Source: Thiomonas sp. FB-Cd (lineage in GTDB: Bacteria; Pseudomonadota; Gammaproteobacteria; Burkholderiales; Burkholderiaceae_C). Taken from it: a stretch of 64,000 nucleotides of DNA. The DNA lies in assembly GCF_000733775.1 (NCBI RefSeq), contig NZ_JPOE01000002.1, forward strand, positions 1,364,001-1,428,000, in the 5' to 3' direction. Positions 9,279-19,155 of this stretch are shown piece after piece. Below the pieces are notes generated by a model. That model did no database searches. It saw only the letters and a list, made by a program, of their open reading frames with translations, and was not told the DNA's origin. Numbering within the stretch: the stretch's first letter is position 1; the number at the start of each line of letters is the position of its first letter. The position numbers and the translations under genes were made by a program.

Positions 9279-9494
9279 CTAAGCGCGTCGAACCATTCGA
9301 AACCGATGTGCGCGGTCGATCGCGAAATAATCTGACGGTTCGCCGCCGAGCAGTATGGGCTGTGCTCCAGCGGAGTCATACACGTCCTCCTTGAGCAGCG
9401 CGTTGGAGATGTGGACCCCGACGACCTCGCCAAGAGTCAACCATGTCTCGACTTTCACCCCACCAGCCGTCTGAAGCTGAATTATCGGGGTCAT
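9279..9494 (-). pseudogene. C-terminal fragment of a flavin-reductase-domain protein
   Basis: The 71-residue frame contains TWLTLGEVVGVHISNALLKE, then VYDSAGAQPILLGGEPSDYF and a final FRMVRR, which match the C-terminal third of the FMN-binding flavin reductase family (usual length about 200 residues). The N-terminal FMN-binding part is missing: the frame is open for only a few codons before the end of pckG, which lies immediately upstream on the same strand. It is therefore a remnant, probably left by a deletion that fused this tail to the pckG 3' end. No product is expected unless it is translated by read-through coupling. Confidence 0.6.
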
Positions 9495-9503
9495 GCCCCC
9501 GCG

Positions 9504-11369
<1,866 letters not shown>

Positions 11370-11758
11370 CAGAGTCTCCAATGGATCGGAATGCGGCGGT
11401 GGCCCGGCATCCGCATCCCTTTTTATGTGGTGTTCTCACAAGCTGCCCGGGCCATTCATCCTAGTGGATGCCACATTCGAGTGGTGTGGTCGCAACCCCC
11501 TGCCCCGGCAGCGCGCTCGGGGCGACGATGCGGTGCCAGGGCGTTGAGCGTGCATTGACAAGCGGGGGGCGTCGAGCCGAAATTCCGTTCGACTGGCGCG
11601 AGTCCGGATGAACGTACATAAGGGCCGGCGACAGAACACCGCTGTGCTCTCGAGAAGGCAGGACTCGCCGTCGAATTTGACAAAATGCGCGGCGGCTGCT
11701 GAACTACAGGTTCGGCCATGGGCATCGCATGGCCACAGCGACTTGGGTGCAGCGAATC
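11370..11758. other. Divergent intergenic region between pckG and ybjQ-like gene
   Basis: About 390 bases between divergent genes, with no credible coding sequence. It must hold both promoters. I could not assign -35/-10 boxes or an operator with confidence. Confidence 0.5.
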
Positions 11759-12082
11759 ATGCTCGTCACAACAACAGAAAATATTCCAGGCTACCGGGTG
11801 ACGGACGTCAAGGGCCAAGTCTTCGGCGTCGTTGTTCGAAGCCGCGGCCTTGGTGGCAACATCATGGCTGGCCTGCGATCGCTCGGCGGCGGGGAGATCA
11901 CCGAATACACGGAAATGCTCGAGGAGGCGAGACGACACGCCGTGGATCGGCTCGTCAAGAATGCGCTCCTCATGAACGCCAACGCCATCGTGATGATGCG
12001 TTTTGACTCCTCGGAGATTGGCCAGACCATGAGCGAAATCGTCGCCTACGGTACCGCGGTCGTCGTCGAGCCCGGGGCGTGA
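11759..12082 (+). CDS. YbjQ/UPF0145 family protein
   Basis: A 107-residue soluble protein of the YbjQ (UPF0145, 'heavy-metal-binding') family, which forms pentameric rings in solved structures; the cellular function is unknown. The start at 11759 (MLVTTTENIPGYRV) matches the conserved family N-terminus; the upstream ATG at 11729 is possible but less typical. Conserved features are VVRSRGLGGNIMAGLRSLGGGEI and the C-terminal NANAIVMMRFDSSEI and AYGTAVVVE segments. The next gene follows after 3 bases and is probably co-transcribed. Confidence 0.9.
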   Translation: MLVTTTENIPGYRVTDVKGQVFGVVVRSRGLGGNIMAGLRSLGGGEITEYTEMLEEARRHAVDRLVKNALLMNANAIVMMRFDSSEIGQTMSEIVAYGTAVVVEPGA

Positions 12083-12085
12083 GCG

Positions 12086-12367
12086 ATGTTGAGAGTCGGC
12101 ACCATTGCTGTGGCACTCGTGCTTGTTGCACTGGGTGCGTCCGGCCATCTTCTGCGCCGACCAGCGTTGCAGCCGCTGCTGTGGATCGGCATCGTCGTGG
12201 CGCTCGCCGTCATCCTGGAGCGTTGGCGCTACACCCGTGCTGAGCAACCCCGGGACAATGCATGGGAGCCCACGAATGAGCGATTTGTGGACCCCGGAAG
12301 CGGCAAGGTCATGATCGTCTTGTACAACCCGAAGACCGGCGATCGAAGGTACGTTGCGGAGCCCTGA
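12086..12367 (+). CDS. Small membrane protein of unknown function
   Basis: A 93-residue protein with two N-terminal hydrophobic segments (residues about 5-22 and 30-44) and a hydrophilic C-terminal tail containing WEPTNERFVDPGSGKVMIVLYNPKTGDRRYV. I do not recognise a named family. It begins 3 bases after the YbjQ-like gene, so the two are almost certainly co-transcribed and may act together. The tail would face the cytoplasm if the two helices form a hairpin. Confidence 0.75.
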   Translation: MLRVGTIAVALVLVALGASGHLLRRPALQPLLWIGIVVALAVILERWRYTRAEQPRDNAWEPTNERFVDPGSGKVMIVLYNPKTGDRRYVAEP

Positions 12368-12453
12368 TACGCGGAGTTCGCACCTTGCTTTTGCGCTGTG
12401 TGTGCACTCGGGCCCCGGCAGAAGCACGCGGAGCATGGGTAAGAGCCATGCGC

Positions 12454-12819
12454 TCAGTCGGCGAGGATCCAGGCGCGCGCCTCGTCCACCTGGTCGGTCG
12501 CGAACACTCGCAAGGGAGCGGGCATCACGAGCCGCCATGCGTTGACTGCAATCGTGATCAGCGGGATATCGGTTACCACGGCAACACGCTCCCAGCGTGA
12601 CCAATATTTCGTGCCAACGATAAAGTCCTCCCAGGCAGCCCCGACATCCACGCCAGAAAAATCCGCGCCGAGTTCATAGTAGAAGCGGACTTTCTCGTGT
12701 CGGCCCATGGCGGCCTCAACGCCGGGAATGAGCACGTTGTCATAATCGGCTTTGGTAATGCGTCCCCTGGCGACGGCACCAACGACGTTGTCAGGGAGAT
12801 CTTTCAATAACTCGATCAT
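12454..12819 (-). CDS. SpoIIAA-like (STAS-related) protein
   Basis: A 121-residue soluble protein that resembles the SpoIIAA-like/DUF3478 group (STAS fold). Supporting features are the N-terminal MIELLKDLPDNVVGAVARGRIT, the central VRFYYELGADFSGVDVGAAWED, and the WERVAVVTDIPLITIAVNAWRLVMP segment. Family members are small stand-alone domains of unknown role. The start ATG at 12819 is the only credible one. The gene is isolated and converges on the YbjQ pair. Confidence 0.85.
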   Translation of the reverse strand: MIELLKDLPDNVVGAVARGRITKADYDNVLIPGVEAAMGRHEKVRFYYELGADFSGVDVGAAWEDFIVGTKYWSRWERVAVVTDIPLITIAVNAWRLVMPAPLRVFATDQVDEARAWILAD

Positions 12820-13063
12820 GGATTGGCCCTCCGTGCACGTTCGATCCCCTGCTCATTCCATCAAGCGCATGCGAATGCACTTGATGTGCAATTGCAAAAG
12901 ATACACTTTTGTTTCTTACCGCAAACCGGAGCCACCTTGTTGCCGTCATCCCCGCCCTTGGGCAGCGCCTCTGGCCGACGAGCGCAGCGCCCTAGGGTCC
13001 AGCGTGCCTGACCCAGGCACGGTGTTACGCTTTTCTTACCTTCCTGCCAGCCCCAAGACTTCC

Positions 13064-13609
13064 ATGGATCACGACGATTTGCAAGGTGCCCTCACCACCG
13101 AGGAGATGCTTGACCTGGATCAGCGGCTGGAACTCATCGACGCCATGTCGCTTGGCATGGTTGAGGGGTTTGTCACGGCCGTCTTCATCAATCCGCGGCA
13201 AGTGCCCGCTGAAGAATTCTTCCCTTGGATCTGGGATCCGGAAATCGGCGAGGCAGAGCCGTCGCTGGAAGACCAGGCGGAACTCGAAGGGACTTTTTTT
13301 CTGCTCAGCCGCTTTGTTGCCAACGTGGCACTGGACCTCAGCCAGAGCCTTCACAGTTTCGAGCCCCTGTTCCTGCGTGATCCAGGGTTGGCGAGTTCAG
13401 TGGACTGGTGCAATGGGTTCATGACAGGCACACGCTTTCATATGGAACTGTGGGAGCGTGTGGCGAAGGAAGCGCCCGAGCTCTTCGAGGCCATTGGGCG
13501 GTTGGGCGACGCTGACGACGATGCCGACCGTGAAGAACTCGAACGGCTGGTCGCGCCCAGCGTGCTGGGCATTGCCATTGAGTTGGACGCGCAGCGGGAA
13601 GGTGACTGA
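13064..13609 (+). CDS. UPF0149 (YecA/YgfB) family protein, paralogue 1
   Basis: A 181-residue acidic protein of the UPF0149 family. The family pattern is clear: an N-terminal LDQRLELIDAMSLGMVEGFVTAVFINP, then PEEFFPWIWD-like and DWCNGFMTGTRFHMELWERV, where the DWC-GF-G motif is the family signature. The short zinc-binding SEC-C tail of many YecA proteins is absent. The start at 13064 was chosen because the upstream frame has no homologous content. A second UPF0149 gene lies at 16552; together they bracket the cupredoxin gene and the broken dksA. Function is unknown. Confidence 0.87.
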   Translation: MDHDDLQGALTTEEMLDLDQRLELIDAMSLGMVEGFVTAVFINPRQVPAEEFFPWIWDPEIGEAEPSLEDQAELEGTFFLLSRFVANVALDLSQSLHSFEPLFLRDPGLASSVDWCNGFMTGTRFHMELWERVAKEAPELFEAIGRLGDADDDADREELERLVAPSVLGIAIELDAQREGD

Positions 13610-13997
13610 AGGCGGCGTAACTCGTACGCGGCACATGGTTGATGCCGCACCGAGCGGCCGAGGCTCAGCGCCGAAGGCCCTCTGGCGCCGGACCAACCCG
13701 CGCGGCAATCCACCGCAAGCGCGGCGCAGTTGAGGTCGCTGTTTTGGGCTTGGGCGACCCGCGCCGGGCGCCATGACCGGGCTGCAGGCCGATCGCCTGT
13801 GCCATGCATGCGACTTCGGACCGCTCCGGCCTTGGCGGCATCGCGCACAGGCCTATCGTATGGTTGCGCTCGTTGATTGGGTGCTGGCCGAAAAAAGTGG
13901 CGCAGCACGCCTCGAACCACCTGCCAGGGCCTCCTGTTCAACCTACACTTGGCATGGATTGCTGCAAGGCGCAGCGATTCCAGGATTGGAGGCCACC
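13610..13997. other. Stretch without a recognised gene before the cupredoxin
   Basis: About 390 bases. The cupredoxin frame is open through part of it, but the residues upstream of the signal peptide show no family character. No terminator with a T-run was seen. GGAGG just before 13998 serves the next gene. Confidence 0.5.
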
Positions 13998-14321
13998 ATG
14001 CAATTTGCGAGATCCCTTCGGCGCTTTACCCTATTGCTGCTTTTGGCTTGCCTGCCCGCCTTGGCTTGTGCGGCAAAGGTCCTTGTTGCCATCAAGGGCA
14101 TGGACTTTCATCCCTCGACGGTCACGGTCGCCCCCGGCACCACGGTCGTCTGGACGAACGATGACAGCTTTGCGCACTCGACCACGAGCGACACGAAGGT
14201 CTGGGATTCCGGCCTGCTCGATCCAGGCAAGAGCTACAGCCATACCTTCGACAAGACCGGTACGTATCCCTATCACTGCGCCATTCACAGCTTCATGACC
14301 GGATCGGTGGTGGTGAAGTGA
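13998..14321 (+). CDS. Secreted plastocyanin-like cupredoxin
   Basis: Periplasmic type 1 copper protein of 107 residues. The signal peptide (MQFARSLRRF then LLLLLACLPALACA) is clear and cleavage is likely after ACA. Mature features are MDFHPSTVTVAPGTTVVWTNDD, the first copper histidine in SFAHSTTS, and the C-terminal loop YHCAIHSFMTG that supplies Cys, His and Met ligands. The start is the ATG at 13998, preceded by GGAGG. It is probably an electron-transfer protein or copper-binding protein; copper resistance genes lie far away at 60-63 kb. The partner is unknown. Confidence 0.88.
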   Translation: MQFARSLRRFTLLLLLACLPALACAAKVLVAIKGMDFHPSTVTVAPGTTVVWTNDDSFAHSTTSDTKVWDSGLLDPGKSYSHTFDKTGTYPYHCAIHSFMTGSVVVK

Positions 14322-14653
14322 TGCTTGCGGCTTACGCCACGCCGCCGTCCCCGCCGATTTTGGCATCGATCTGAAGCGGGCGCCCCCGCTTGCCGTGCCC
14401 CAGGGCCAACGCAGCGGCTCACCGCATCGCAGCGCTAGCGGCGCCGCATCTTTTGTGTCGACTCGCGCCGTTCCTGGGCTTCGAGCGTGAGGCTTGCCGT
14501 CGGGCGTGTCAGCAGCCGAGGAATGCCGATTGGCTCTCCGCTTTCTTCGCACCAGCCGTAGCTGCCATCGCGGATGCGCTGCAGGGCGCTATCAATGGCA
14601 TGCAGATGCTTGCGCTCACGGTCTCGCACCCTGAACTCGATCAGATGATCCTC

Positions 14654-16089
14654 ATGAACTCTCCCGCCGCTAAACGCATGGCGTTGTAGCGGGGGTTTCG
14701 CGGGTCACAGGCTTGGACTTGCCACGTTGCCGTGGCAGAGGTTTCGGTCTCGCCGCCACGCCCGTCCCAGGCGTGTCCTGCGTGTTGTGCGCGTCGATGA
14801 GAACCACCATTGCGCTGTTGCGGTCGCGCGGGGCCGTGTGCCCGCACTGCGGGCACACATGCATGCGTTGGCTCAGCGTCTTGGGAACAAGTTCCCAGCA
14901 CGCCGCGCAGCGTTGCGACGGTTTGAGCTGGCGCGTATTGCTCAGATGCAGCCGCGTACCAGCTTCTTCCGCTTTGTACGCCAGCATCGGATGCACCATG
15001 CCGAACGCGGCCGAGAGAATTTCCCGGTTGAGTCCGGCCTTTTGCCGCACGCGACGGCCCGGTGCATCCACCGTGCCCTTCGCGCTGCGGCTCATGGTCT
15101 TCGGGGCCAGTTGCTCAGTCGCCAGGACGGCGCATTGCCGCACCAGCTTGGTTGTTTCCTTGTGCACGAAGTCCCGGCGCCGATTGCCGATACGCTCGTG
15201 CAGCCGGGCGATGCGACGCCCGAGCCGTTTGAAGCGCAACGATCCGTTCTTCTTCCTGGCGCGCTGCCGCTGCAGCGCGGCAAGGCGCGGCAGTTCCTCG
15301 CGCAGCCAGCGCGGGTTGTCGATGGTCCGTCCATCATCGAACGTCGCCCAGTCGGTGATCCCCAAATCCACGCCGCGTCGAAAATCAGCGGTGCGCTCGC
15401 GCGCACAGGCCGCATCGGGCACGCGCAGCGTCACCGACACGAACCACCCACCACCTTTGCGCGTGAGGGTGATGTCGTTGGGTTTTGCCTGATCGCCGAA
15501 GCGGTGACGGCCGCGCGCCCGAATGGACATCGCAGCCTCGCCGCTTCCCAAGCGCAGCGTGGCACCACGGCCGCCGTGCTGCATGAGCTTCCAGCCAGCC
15601 GGGTCGGGATAGGCAAAGCCCGCGAACCGCTTGGCGGCCTTGAACCGCGGGAATCCGGGCGTTTGACCAGCTTTGACCCGGCGAAAGAACGACTGGAAGG
15701 CGAGATCCAGACGCCGCAGCGTTTGCTGCAAGGCGTGGCTGCCGAGTTCGTTGAGCTCAGGCCGATCAGCCTTGATCTGTGGCAGCGCGTTTTGCTGGTC
15801 GTAGTAGCTGATCGACTTGCCGGCCTTGTGCCAGGCGTCGATGCGCTCTTCGAGCGCCGCGTTGTACAACTCGCAGTGCAGCCGCGTCCAAGCCTCAAGC
15901 AGCGCAGCTTGCGCGGCATTGGGATACAGCTTGAGCGTGACGTTGCGCCGTTGCATACTGGTATTTTATCCAGCATGGAGAGGAACAACAAGCGAAAACC
16001 GCCCGCTTGATCCCCTCCTGCCCGGACGGCTTCGCCTGAGCGACGCTGTGCGTCGGGCCGGGCGAGGAAGGGGAATGCGCGGGCATGTG
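14654..16089 (-). mobile_element. tnpB-only IS200/IS605-family element, family B copy 2
   Basis: The element lies inside dksA, and its ends are defined to the base by the rejoined host frame. On the minus strand the left end begins CACATGCCC directly after TTGAA (16090-16094), and the right end finishes GAGAGTTCAT at 14654. The length is 1436 bases. There is no target-site duplication. This mode (insertion 3' of a fixed short target, no duplication) is that of Y1-transposase elements of the IS200/IS605 family. Confidence 0.93.
14670..15956 (-). CDS. tnpB: TnpB endonuclease, family B copy 2
   Basis: A 428-residue TnpB nearly identical to the copy at 6806-8104. It starts MQRRNVTLKLYPNAAQ and has the RuvC-like acidic motifs VDLGITDW, ATEQLAPKTM and PRDRNSAMVVL. 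The zinc ribbon is CAACWEL...CPQCGH. The reading frame is intact. Differences from copy 1 are scattered substitutions and a short deletion in the KKNGSLRF region. The copy sits in dksA. As in the other family B copies no tnpA is present, so movement must rely on a transposase elsewhere. Confidence 0.92.
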   Translation of the reverse strand: MQRRNVTLKLYPNAAQAALLEAWTRLHCELYNAALEERIDAWHKAGKSISYYDQQNALPQIKADRPELNELGSHALQQTLRRLDLAFQSFFRRVKAGQTPGFPRFKAAKRFAGFAYPDPAGWKLMQHGGRGATLRLGSGEAAMSIRARGRHRFGDQAKPNDITLTRKGGGWFVSVTLRVPDAACARERTADFRRGVDLGITDWATFDDGRTIDNPRWLREELPRLAALQRQRARKKNGSLRFKRLGRRIARLHERIGNRRRDFVHKETTKLVRQCAVLATEQLAPKTMSRSAKGTVDAPGRRVRQKAGLNREILSAAFGMVHPMLAYKAEEAGTRLHLSNTRQLKPSQRCAACWELVPKTLSQRMHVCPQCGHTAPRDRNSAMVVLIDAHNTQDTPGTGVAARPKPLPRQRGKSKPVTRETPATTPCV

Positions 16090-16551
16090 TTCAAGCGAGG
16101 CGCGATCCGAAGGATCCGGGGTCGGCTCAAGGACCTGCAAATGATCTGTGGTTTCTTGCGCTGCGCGAAGCAGCGCATCGCGCTCGGCGCAAAGGAGAGC
16201 CCGGAAAAATGCAAGCTGTTCCGGCGACATGTACGCAGTTGCTGGCGCCGACATGAGCTCAGCCAGCGCTGCAGGCGTCACTGCGGAGGTTGGGACATCG
16301 GTCATGGTCTACCTCGTCGTCGAATGGGCAAGTTGGCGTGTGCAGCCTGAACCCGATGCTCACATCATGCCAGTTTCGTGCGAACACCCAGGAATGGCGG
16401 CGAGGACGCCGCAACGAGCCGATCCTGGGCCGAAGCCATCGCCTCGATCGCCGGCGTGCCGTCCCGCCTTACGCGTCGCACAATTCACGCGGCATCATTT
16501 GCAGGTTGCGTACGATGGTCGATGCTTTCGTCCACTTTCCGGAGAACAGAC

Positions 16552-17121
16552 GTGCCCCAAACCACGACTGACCACAACGCGAAGCTCGAGCGGCTCGACG
16601 CGCTTTTGTTGCAAGACTGGGTACCCAACGCAGCCATGGACCTCTCCATGCTCGACGGGTTCTTTACCGCCGCGATTTCCAGCCCGAAAGACATTGCATT
16701 CGACCAAGCCCTGCCGAGGGTCTGGGATGTGGAGCAAGGCGTTGTCGAGCCGGTGTTCCCATCCAGGGAGGCTGCCGAAGAAATGCTCGGTCTTCTTCGC
16801 GAGCATTGGGACTATCTCGCCGCGATGCTTGGGCAAACGCCAGACCAGTTCGATCCCGTCTTTTCGGAAGGCCCGGAGGGGGTTGTCATCGAGGACTGGT
16901 GCCTGGGCTACATCGCCGGCATGCAACTGGATCCCAAGTCCTGGGACGGGCTTTCGGACGAAATGCGCGATGTGCTCGAGCCGGTCTTTTTGTACGGAAC
17001 GGACGAAGGCGAAGACCTGCTGAAAGAGCTGGCGCTAACACCCGAGCAGCGCGATGACATCGCACGCGCACTTCCCGACATGGCCCTGGCTCTATACGAC
17101 GAGTTCCACCCACGGCCATGA
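16552..17121 (+). CDS. UPF0149 (YecA/YgfB) family protein, paralogue 2
   Basis: A 189-residue protein with the UPF0149 pattern: ALLLQDWVPNAAMDLSMLDGFFTAAISSP near the N-terminus, PRVWD, and the signature EDWCLGYIAGMQLDP near residue 117. The start is taken as the GTG at 16552 because GGAG lies 8-9 bases upstream and the family N-terminus begins here; in-frame upstream codons carry no homology. It lies 247 bases from the dksA start and reads away from it. It is only distantly similar to the paralogue at 13064. Function is unknown. Confidence 0.85.
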   Translation: MPQTTTDHNAKLERLDALLLQDWVPNAAMDLSMLDGFFTAAISSPKDIAFDQALPRVWDVEQGVVEPVFPSREAAEEMLGLLREHWDYLAAMLGQTPDQFDPVFSEGPEGVVIEDWCLGYIAGMQLDPKSWDGLSDEMRDVLEPVFLYGTDEGEDLLKELALTPEQRDDIARALPDMALALYDEFHPRP

Positions 17122-17341
17122 CAGGCGCGGCTGGGATGCCGATGCGAAGCCATGGACCTACCCGATGCAGGGCCTTTCCCATGCCGGATAACACGAGGGC
17201 GGCGCCGTGGATATGCTCCACACCGCCAGCTTTGGACCCATTTGCGGACAGCCAGTCAACGCATCGCGGCGCAGGCCGTTGTTGGTGTGCAGTCCAAACT
17301 CCTGGCTGTGCCATCCCGACCACAACCCGAAGGAAAAATCC

Positions 17342-17749
17342 ATGAAAAAGCTTGCTCTGTCATTTGTGCTGGCCAGTTTTGCCATCGCCCCCGCGTTTGC
17401 TGCCATGAAGGAAAAGCCCCTCAAGGTCGAGCTGGCTGCGCAAAATGACTCTGGCGAAACCGGCTACGCCATGCTGTACCCGCACGGAGCCAAAACCAAA
17501 GTCATCGTGCACCTGAAGGGCACGCCCAAGGGCGTGGCACAGCCTGATCATATCCACAAGGGAACCTGCGCCAATCTCGACCCGAAGCCGGCCTATGTGC
17601 TCAAGCCCGTGGTCGACGGCAAGTCTGTCACCACCGTGCACGTTTCGGTCGCCGATCTGCTCAAGGAGCCGATGGCCATCAACGTGCATGAAAGTGCCCA
17701 GGACATCAAGAAGTACGTGGCTTGCGGCGACATCACGGCGCCAAAATAA
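17342..17749 (+). CDS. Secreted CHRD-like protein of unknown function
   Basis: A 135-residue exported protein. The signal peptide MKKLALSFVLASFAIAPAFA is unambiguous, with cleavage after AFA. The mature part contains a segment DHIHKGTCANLD that resembles the His-rich motif of CHRD and Cu/Zn superoxide dismutase-like domains, and ends with a second cysteine (VACGDI), so a disulfide is likely. The start ATG at 17342 follows AAGGA. The gene stands alone. Downstream is the hairpin of an IS200 relic. Assignment to CHRD is tentative. Confidence 0.75.
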   Translation: MKKLALSFVLASFAIAPAFAAMKEKPLKVELAAQNDSGETGYAMLYPHGAKTKVIVHLKGTPKGVAQPDHIHKGTCANLDPKPAYVLKPVVDGKSVTTVHVSVADLLKEPMAINVHESAQDIKKYVACGDITAPK

Positions 17750-17828
17750 GGCGTCCCGGCCGACCAACCGGAAAGCCGGCCCTGTGGCTAGCCGGTGGTT
17801 TATCGTGGATATAAAACCCACCGGAAAA

Positions 17829-17876
17829 CCCAATTCCCCCGCAACCAAGTTTTAGCCTGGTTGCGGGGGAATTGGG
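17829..17876. repeat. Perfect 19-bp hairpin, right end of an IS200-like relic
   Basis: Two 19-base arms (17829-17847 and 17858-17876) pair perfectly around a 10-base loop containing TTTTAG. It sits just 3' of the tnpA fragment that ends at 17889 on the minus strand, the place where IS200/IS605 elements carry their right-end recognition hairpin. Part of one arm (CTTGGTTGCGGGGGA) recurs beside the second tnpA fragment near 20724. No T-run follows, so it is not a classical terminator. Confidence 0.8.
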
Positions 17877-17888
17877 GCATTTGGGTGA

Positions 17889-18030
17889 TCAGGTCGGTGC
17901 ATCTTGTTGCTGGATGTAGGCCTCGAGCACTTCCAATGGAGCGCCGCCGACGGAGATTACGCAGTAACTTCGGCTCCAGAGAACAGGGCTTCGGTAGAAG
18001 GGATGACGCGTTACGCGCTGTCGTTGCGAT
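17889..18030 (-). mobile_element. IS200-like TnpA (Y1 transposase) C-terminal relic 1
   Basis: Minus-strand codons spell LWSRSYCVISVGGAPLEV, then LEAYIQQQDAPT and a stop at 17889. This is the conserved C-terminus of IS200/IS605 TnpA, which is normally about 140 residues. Some 15 further upstream codons (RHPFYRSPV) still look related. The rest, including the HUH motif and probably the catalytic tyrosine region, is missing. The adjacent 19-bp hairpin belongs to the same element. It borders the bestrophin gene. Confidence 0.75.
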
Positions 18031-18050
18031 ACGCGCGACGGCATGTGTCA

Positions 18051-18962
18051 TCACGTCAACACATAGTCCTGCGGCAACGCTTGAGCCGGGAGATCGGTTT
18101 CGCCCAGCATGTCACGCAACGCGATTTCAATGCCTGTGGACAAAAAATCAAGCGGTAGATCATTGGGCAACAGGCCAAACGGCTCCTCCAATTCCTCGTT
18201 CAGCGCGTCCAATGCCAGAAACGTGTATGCCACGAACGTGACGATCAACGGCGTGAGAACGCCGATGCTGCTGACGAGACCAAAGGGCAGCAAGAAGCAA
18301 TAGACGTAAACGGTGCGGTGCACGATGACCGAATAGGCATAGGGAATCGGCGTCGTGACAATGCGTTCGCAGCCGCCAACGACCGACGTCATTTCACTGA
18401 GCGACTGGTCCATCGCAGCCGCCAGCTGCGGATCAAGCCGGCGCGCAGACATTGCGCCACCGAGCGTTGTGCCGAGATGCAAGAGCAATTGTGCCGGCTT
18501 TGAACGAGCCGACGCAATCTGCTCGCCCAGACGTTCATGAAGCAGTGGCCTTAGCTGCTCCATCGGGTCGCTCCCCCTGAGCTGATGCCTCAACGCGTGA
18601 GCCGTGGCAATGATGGCATAGACGAACGGCCTTGCATCCTGGGGCTGTTGCACCCAAGAGAGGTATTGCCGGGTCAAGGAGCGGCTCGCATTCAGCAGCG
18701 CACCCCAAAGCTTCCTGGCTTCCCAATAGCGCTCGTAGCTGGCGCTGTTGCGAAAACCCAGAAAGATGGCCAGTGCAATGCCGATGAGGGTGAACGGGAT
18801 GAACGTCAGGCCGACCTTCCAGCCCAGGATGTCACCCTTGCTGGCCGTGATCGCTTCCGCCATCGCGGCAACGATCAGAAGCTGCACCCAGATCTTGGGC
18901 AGCACCGAGCCATGCCATACAAAGAGCATGCGAAACCAGTGCAAGCGTGGTCGGCTGATCAT
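18051..18962 (-). CDS. Bestrophin family (YneE-like) ion channel
   Basis: Inner-membrane protein of 303 residues of the bestrophin/UPF0187 family, whose bacterial members form pentameric ion channels. Family marks are FLGFRNSASYERYWEARKLWG around residues 68-88, an early HWFRMLFVWHGSVLPKIW, and TPIPYAYSVIVHRTVYVYCFLLPFGLV near residue 205, the pore-lining region. About four transmembrane helices are visible. The length is normal, the C-terminus (PAQALPQDYVLT) is close to the IS200 relic, and no truncation is evident. The gene appears single. Confidence 0.9.
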   Translation of the reverse strand: MISRPRLHWFRMLFVWHGSVLPKIWVQLLIVAAMAEAITASKGDILGWKVGLTFIPFTLIGIALAIFLGFRNSASYERYWEARKLWGALLNASRSLTRQYLSWVQQPQDARPFVYAIIATAHALRHQLRGSDPMEQLRPLLHERLGEQIASARSKPAQLLLHLGTTLGGAMSARRLDPQLAAAMDQSLSEMTSVVGGCERIVTTPIPYAYSVIVHRTVYVYCFLLPFGLVSSIGVLTPLIVTFVAYTFLALDALNEELEEPFGLLPNDLPLDFLSTGIEIALRDMLGETDLPAQALPQDYVLT

Positions 18963-19155
18963 GCAAAAGCAAAAGACCGGAACGATGCCTCACACTGTAC
19001 GGGATCTGCGACACACCTGGGTCTGAGCATCAACGGGCGCAGGGCCGTTTCCCTGGGGGATCACCGCTGGCCACATGGCGCTCCCTTGCAGCGCGTTGCG
19101 CCAACCCCGTCACCCGTCACCCTTCAGCATTGATGCTTGGCGGTGTCGCCGCCCG

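Larger units (their letters stand above)
14435..16305 (-). pseudogene. dksA: dksA/traR-family regulator, split by IS element B2
   Basis: The N-terminal 72 codons (16305 down to 16090) encode MSPEQLAFFRALLCAERDAL and end DPSDRASLE. The C-terminal 72 codons (14653 down to 14435) begin EDHLIEFRVRDRERK and contain the zinc-finger half YGWCEESGEPIGIPRL and TLEAQERRE. Joined across element B2 they give an uninterrupted 144-residue DksA-type protein in one frame. DksA binds in the RNA polymerase secondary channel and works with ppGpp. Only one cysteine of the classical four remains in the finger, so this is a cysteine-poor DksA paralogue. The insertion is clean and no other damage is visible, so it is probably recent. 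Confidence 0.9.

Noticed and set aside
14435..14629. Stand-alone small zinc-finger (TraR-like) gene
   Set aside because: The matching N-terminal half lies on the other side of element B2 in the same frame, so this is half of a split gene and not a small gene of its own.
17829..17876. Rho-independent terminator for the secreted CHRD-like gene
   Set aside because: The stem is perfect but no T-run follows on either strand; association with a tnpA tail explains it better.
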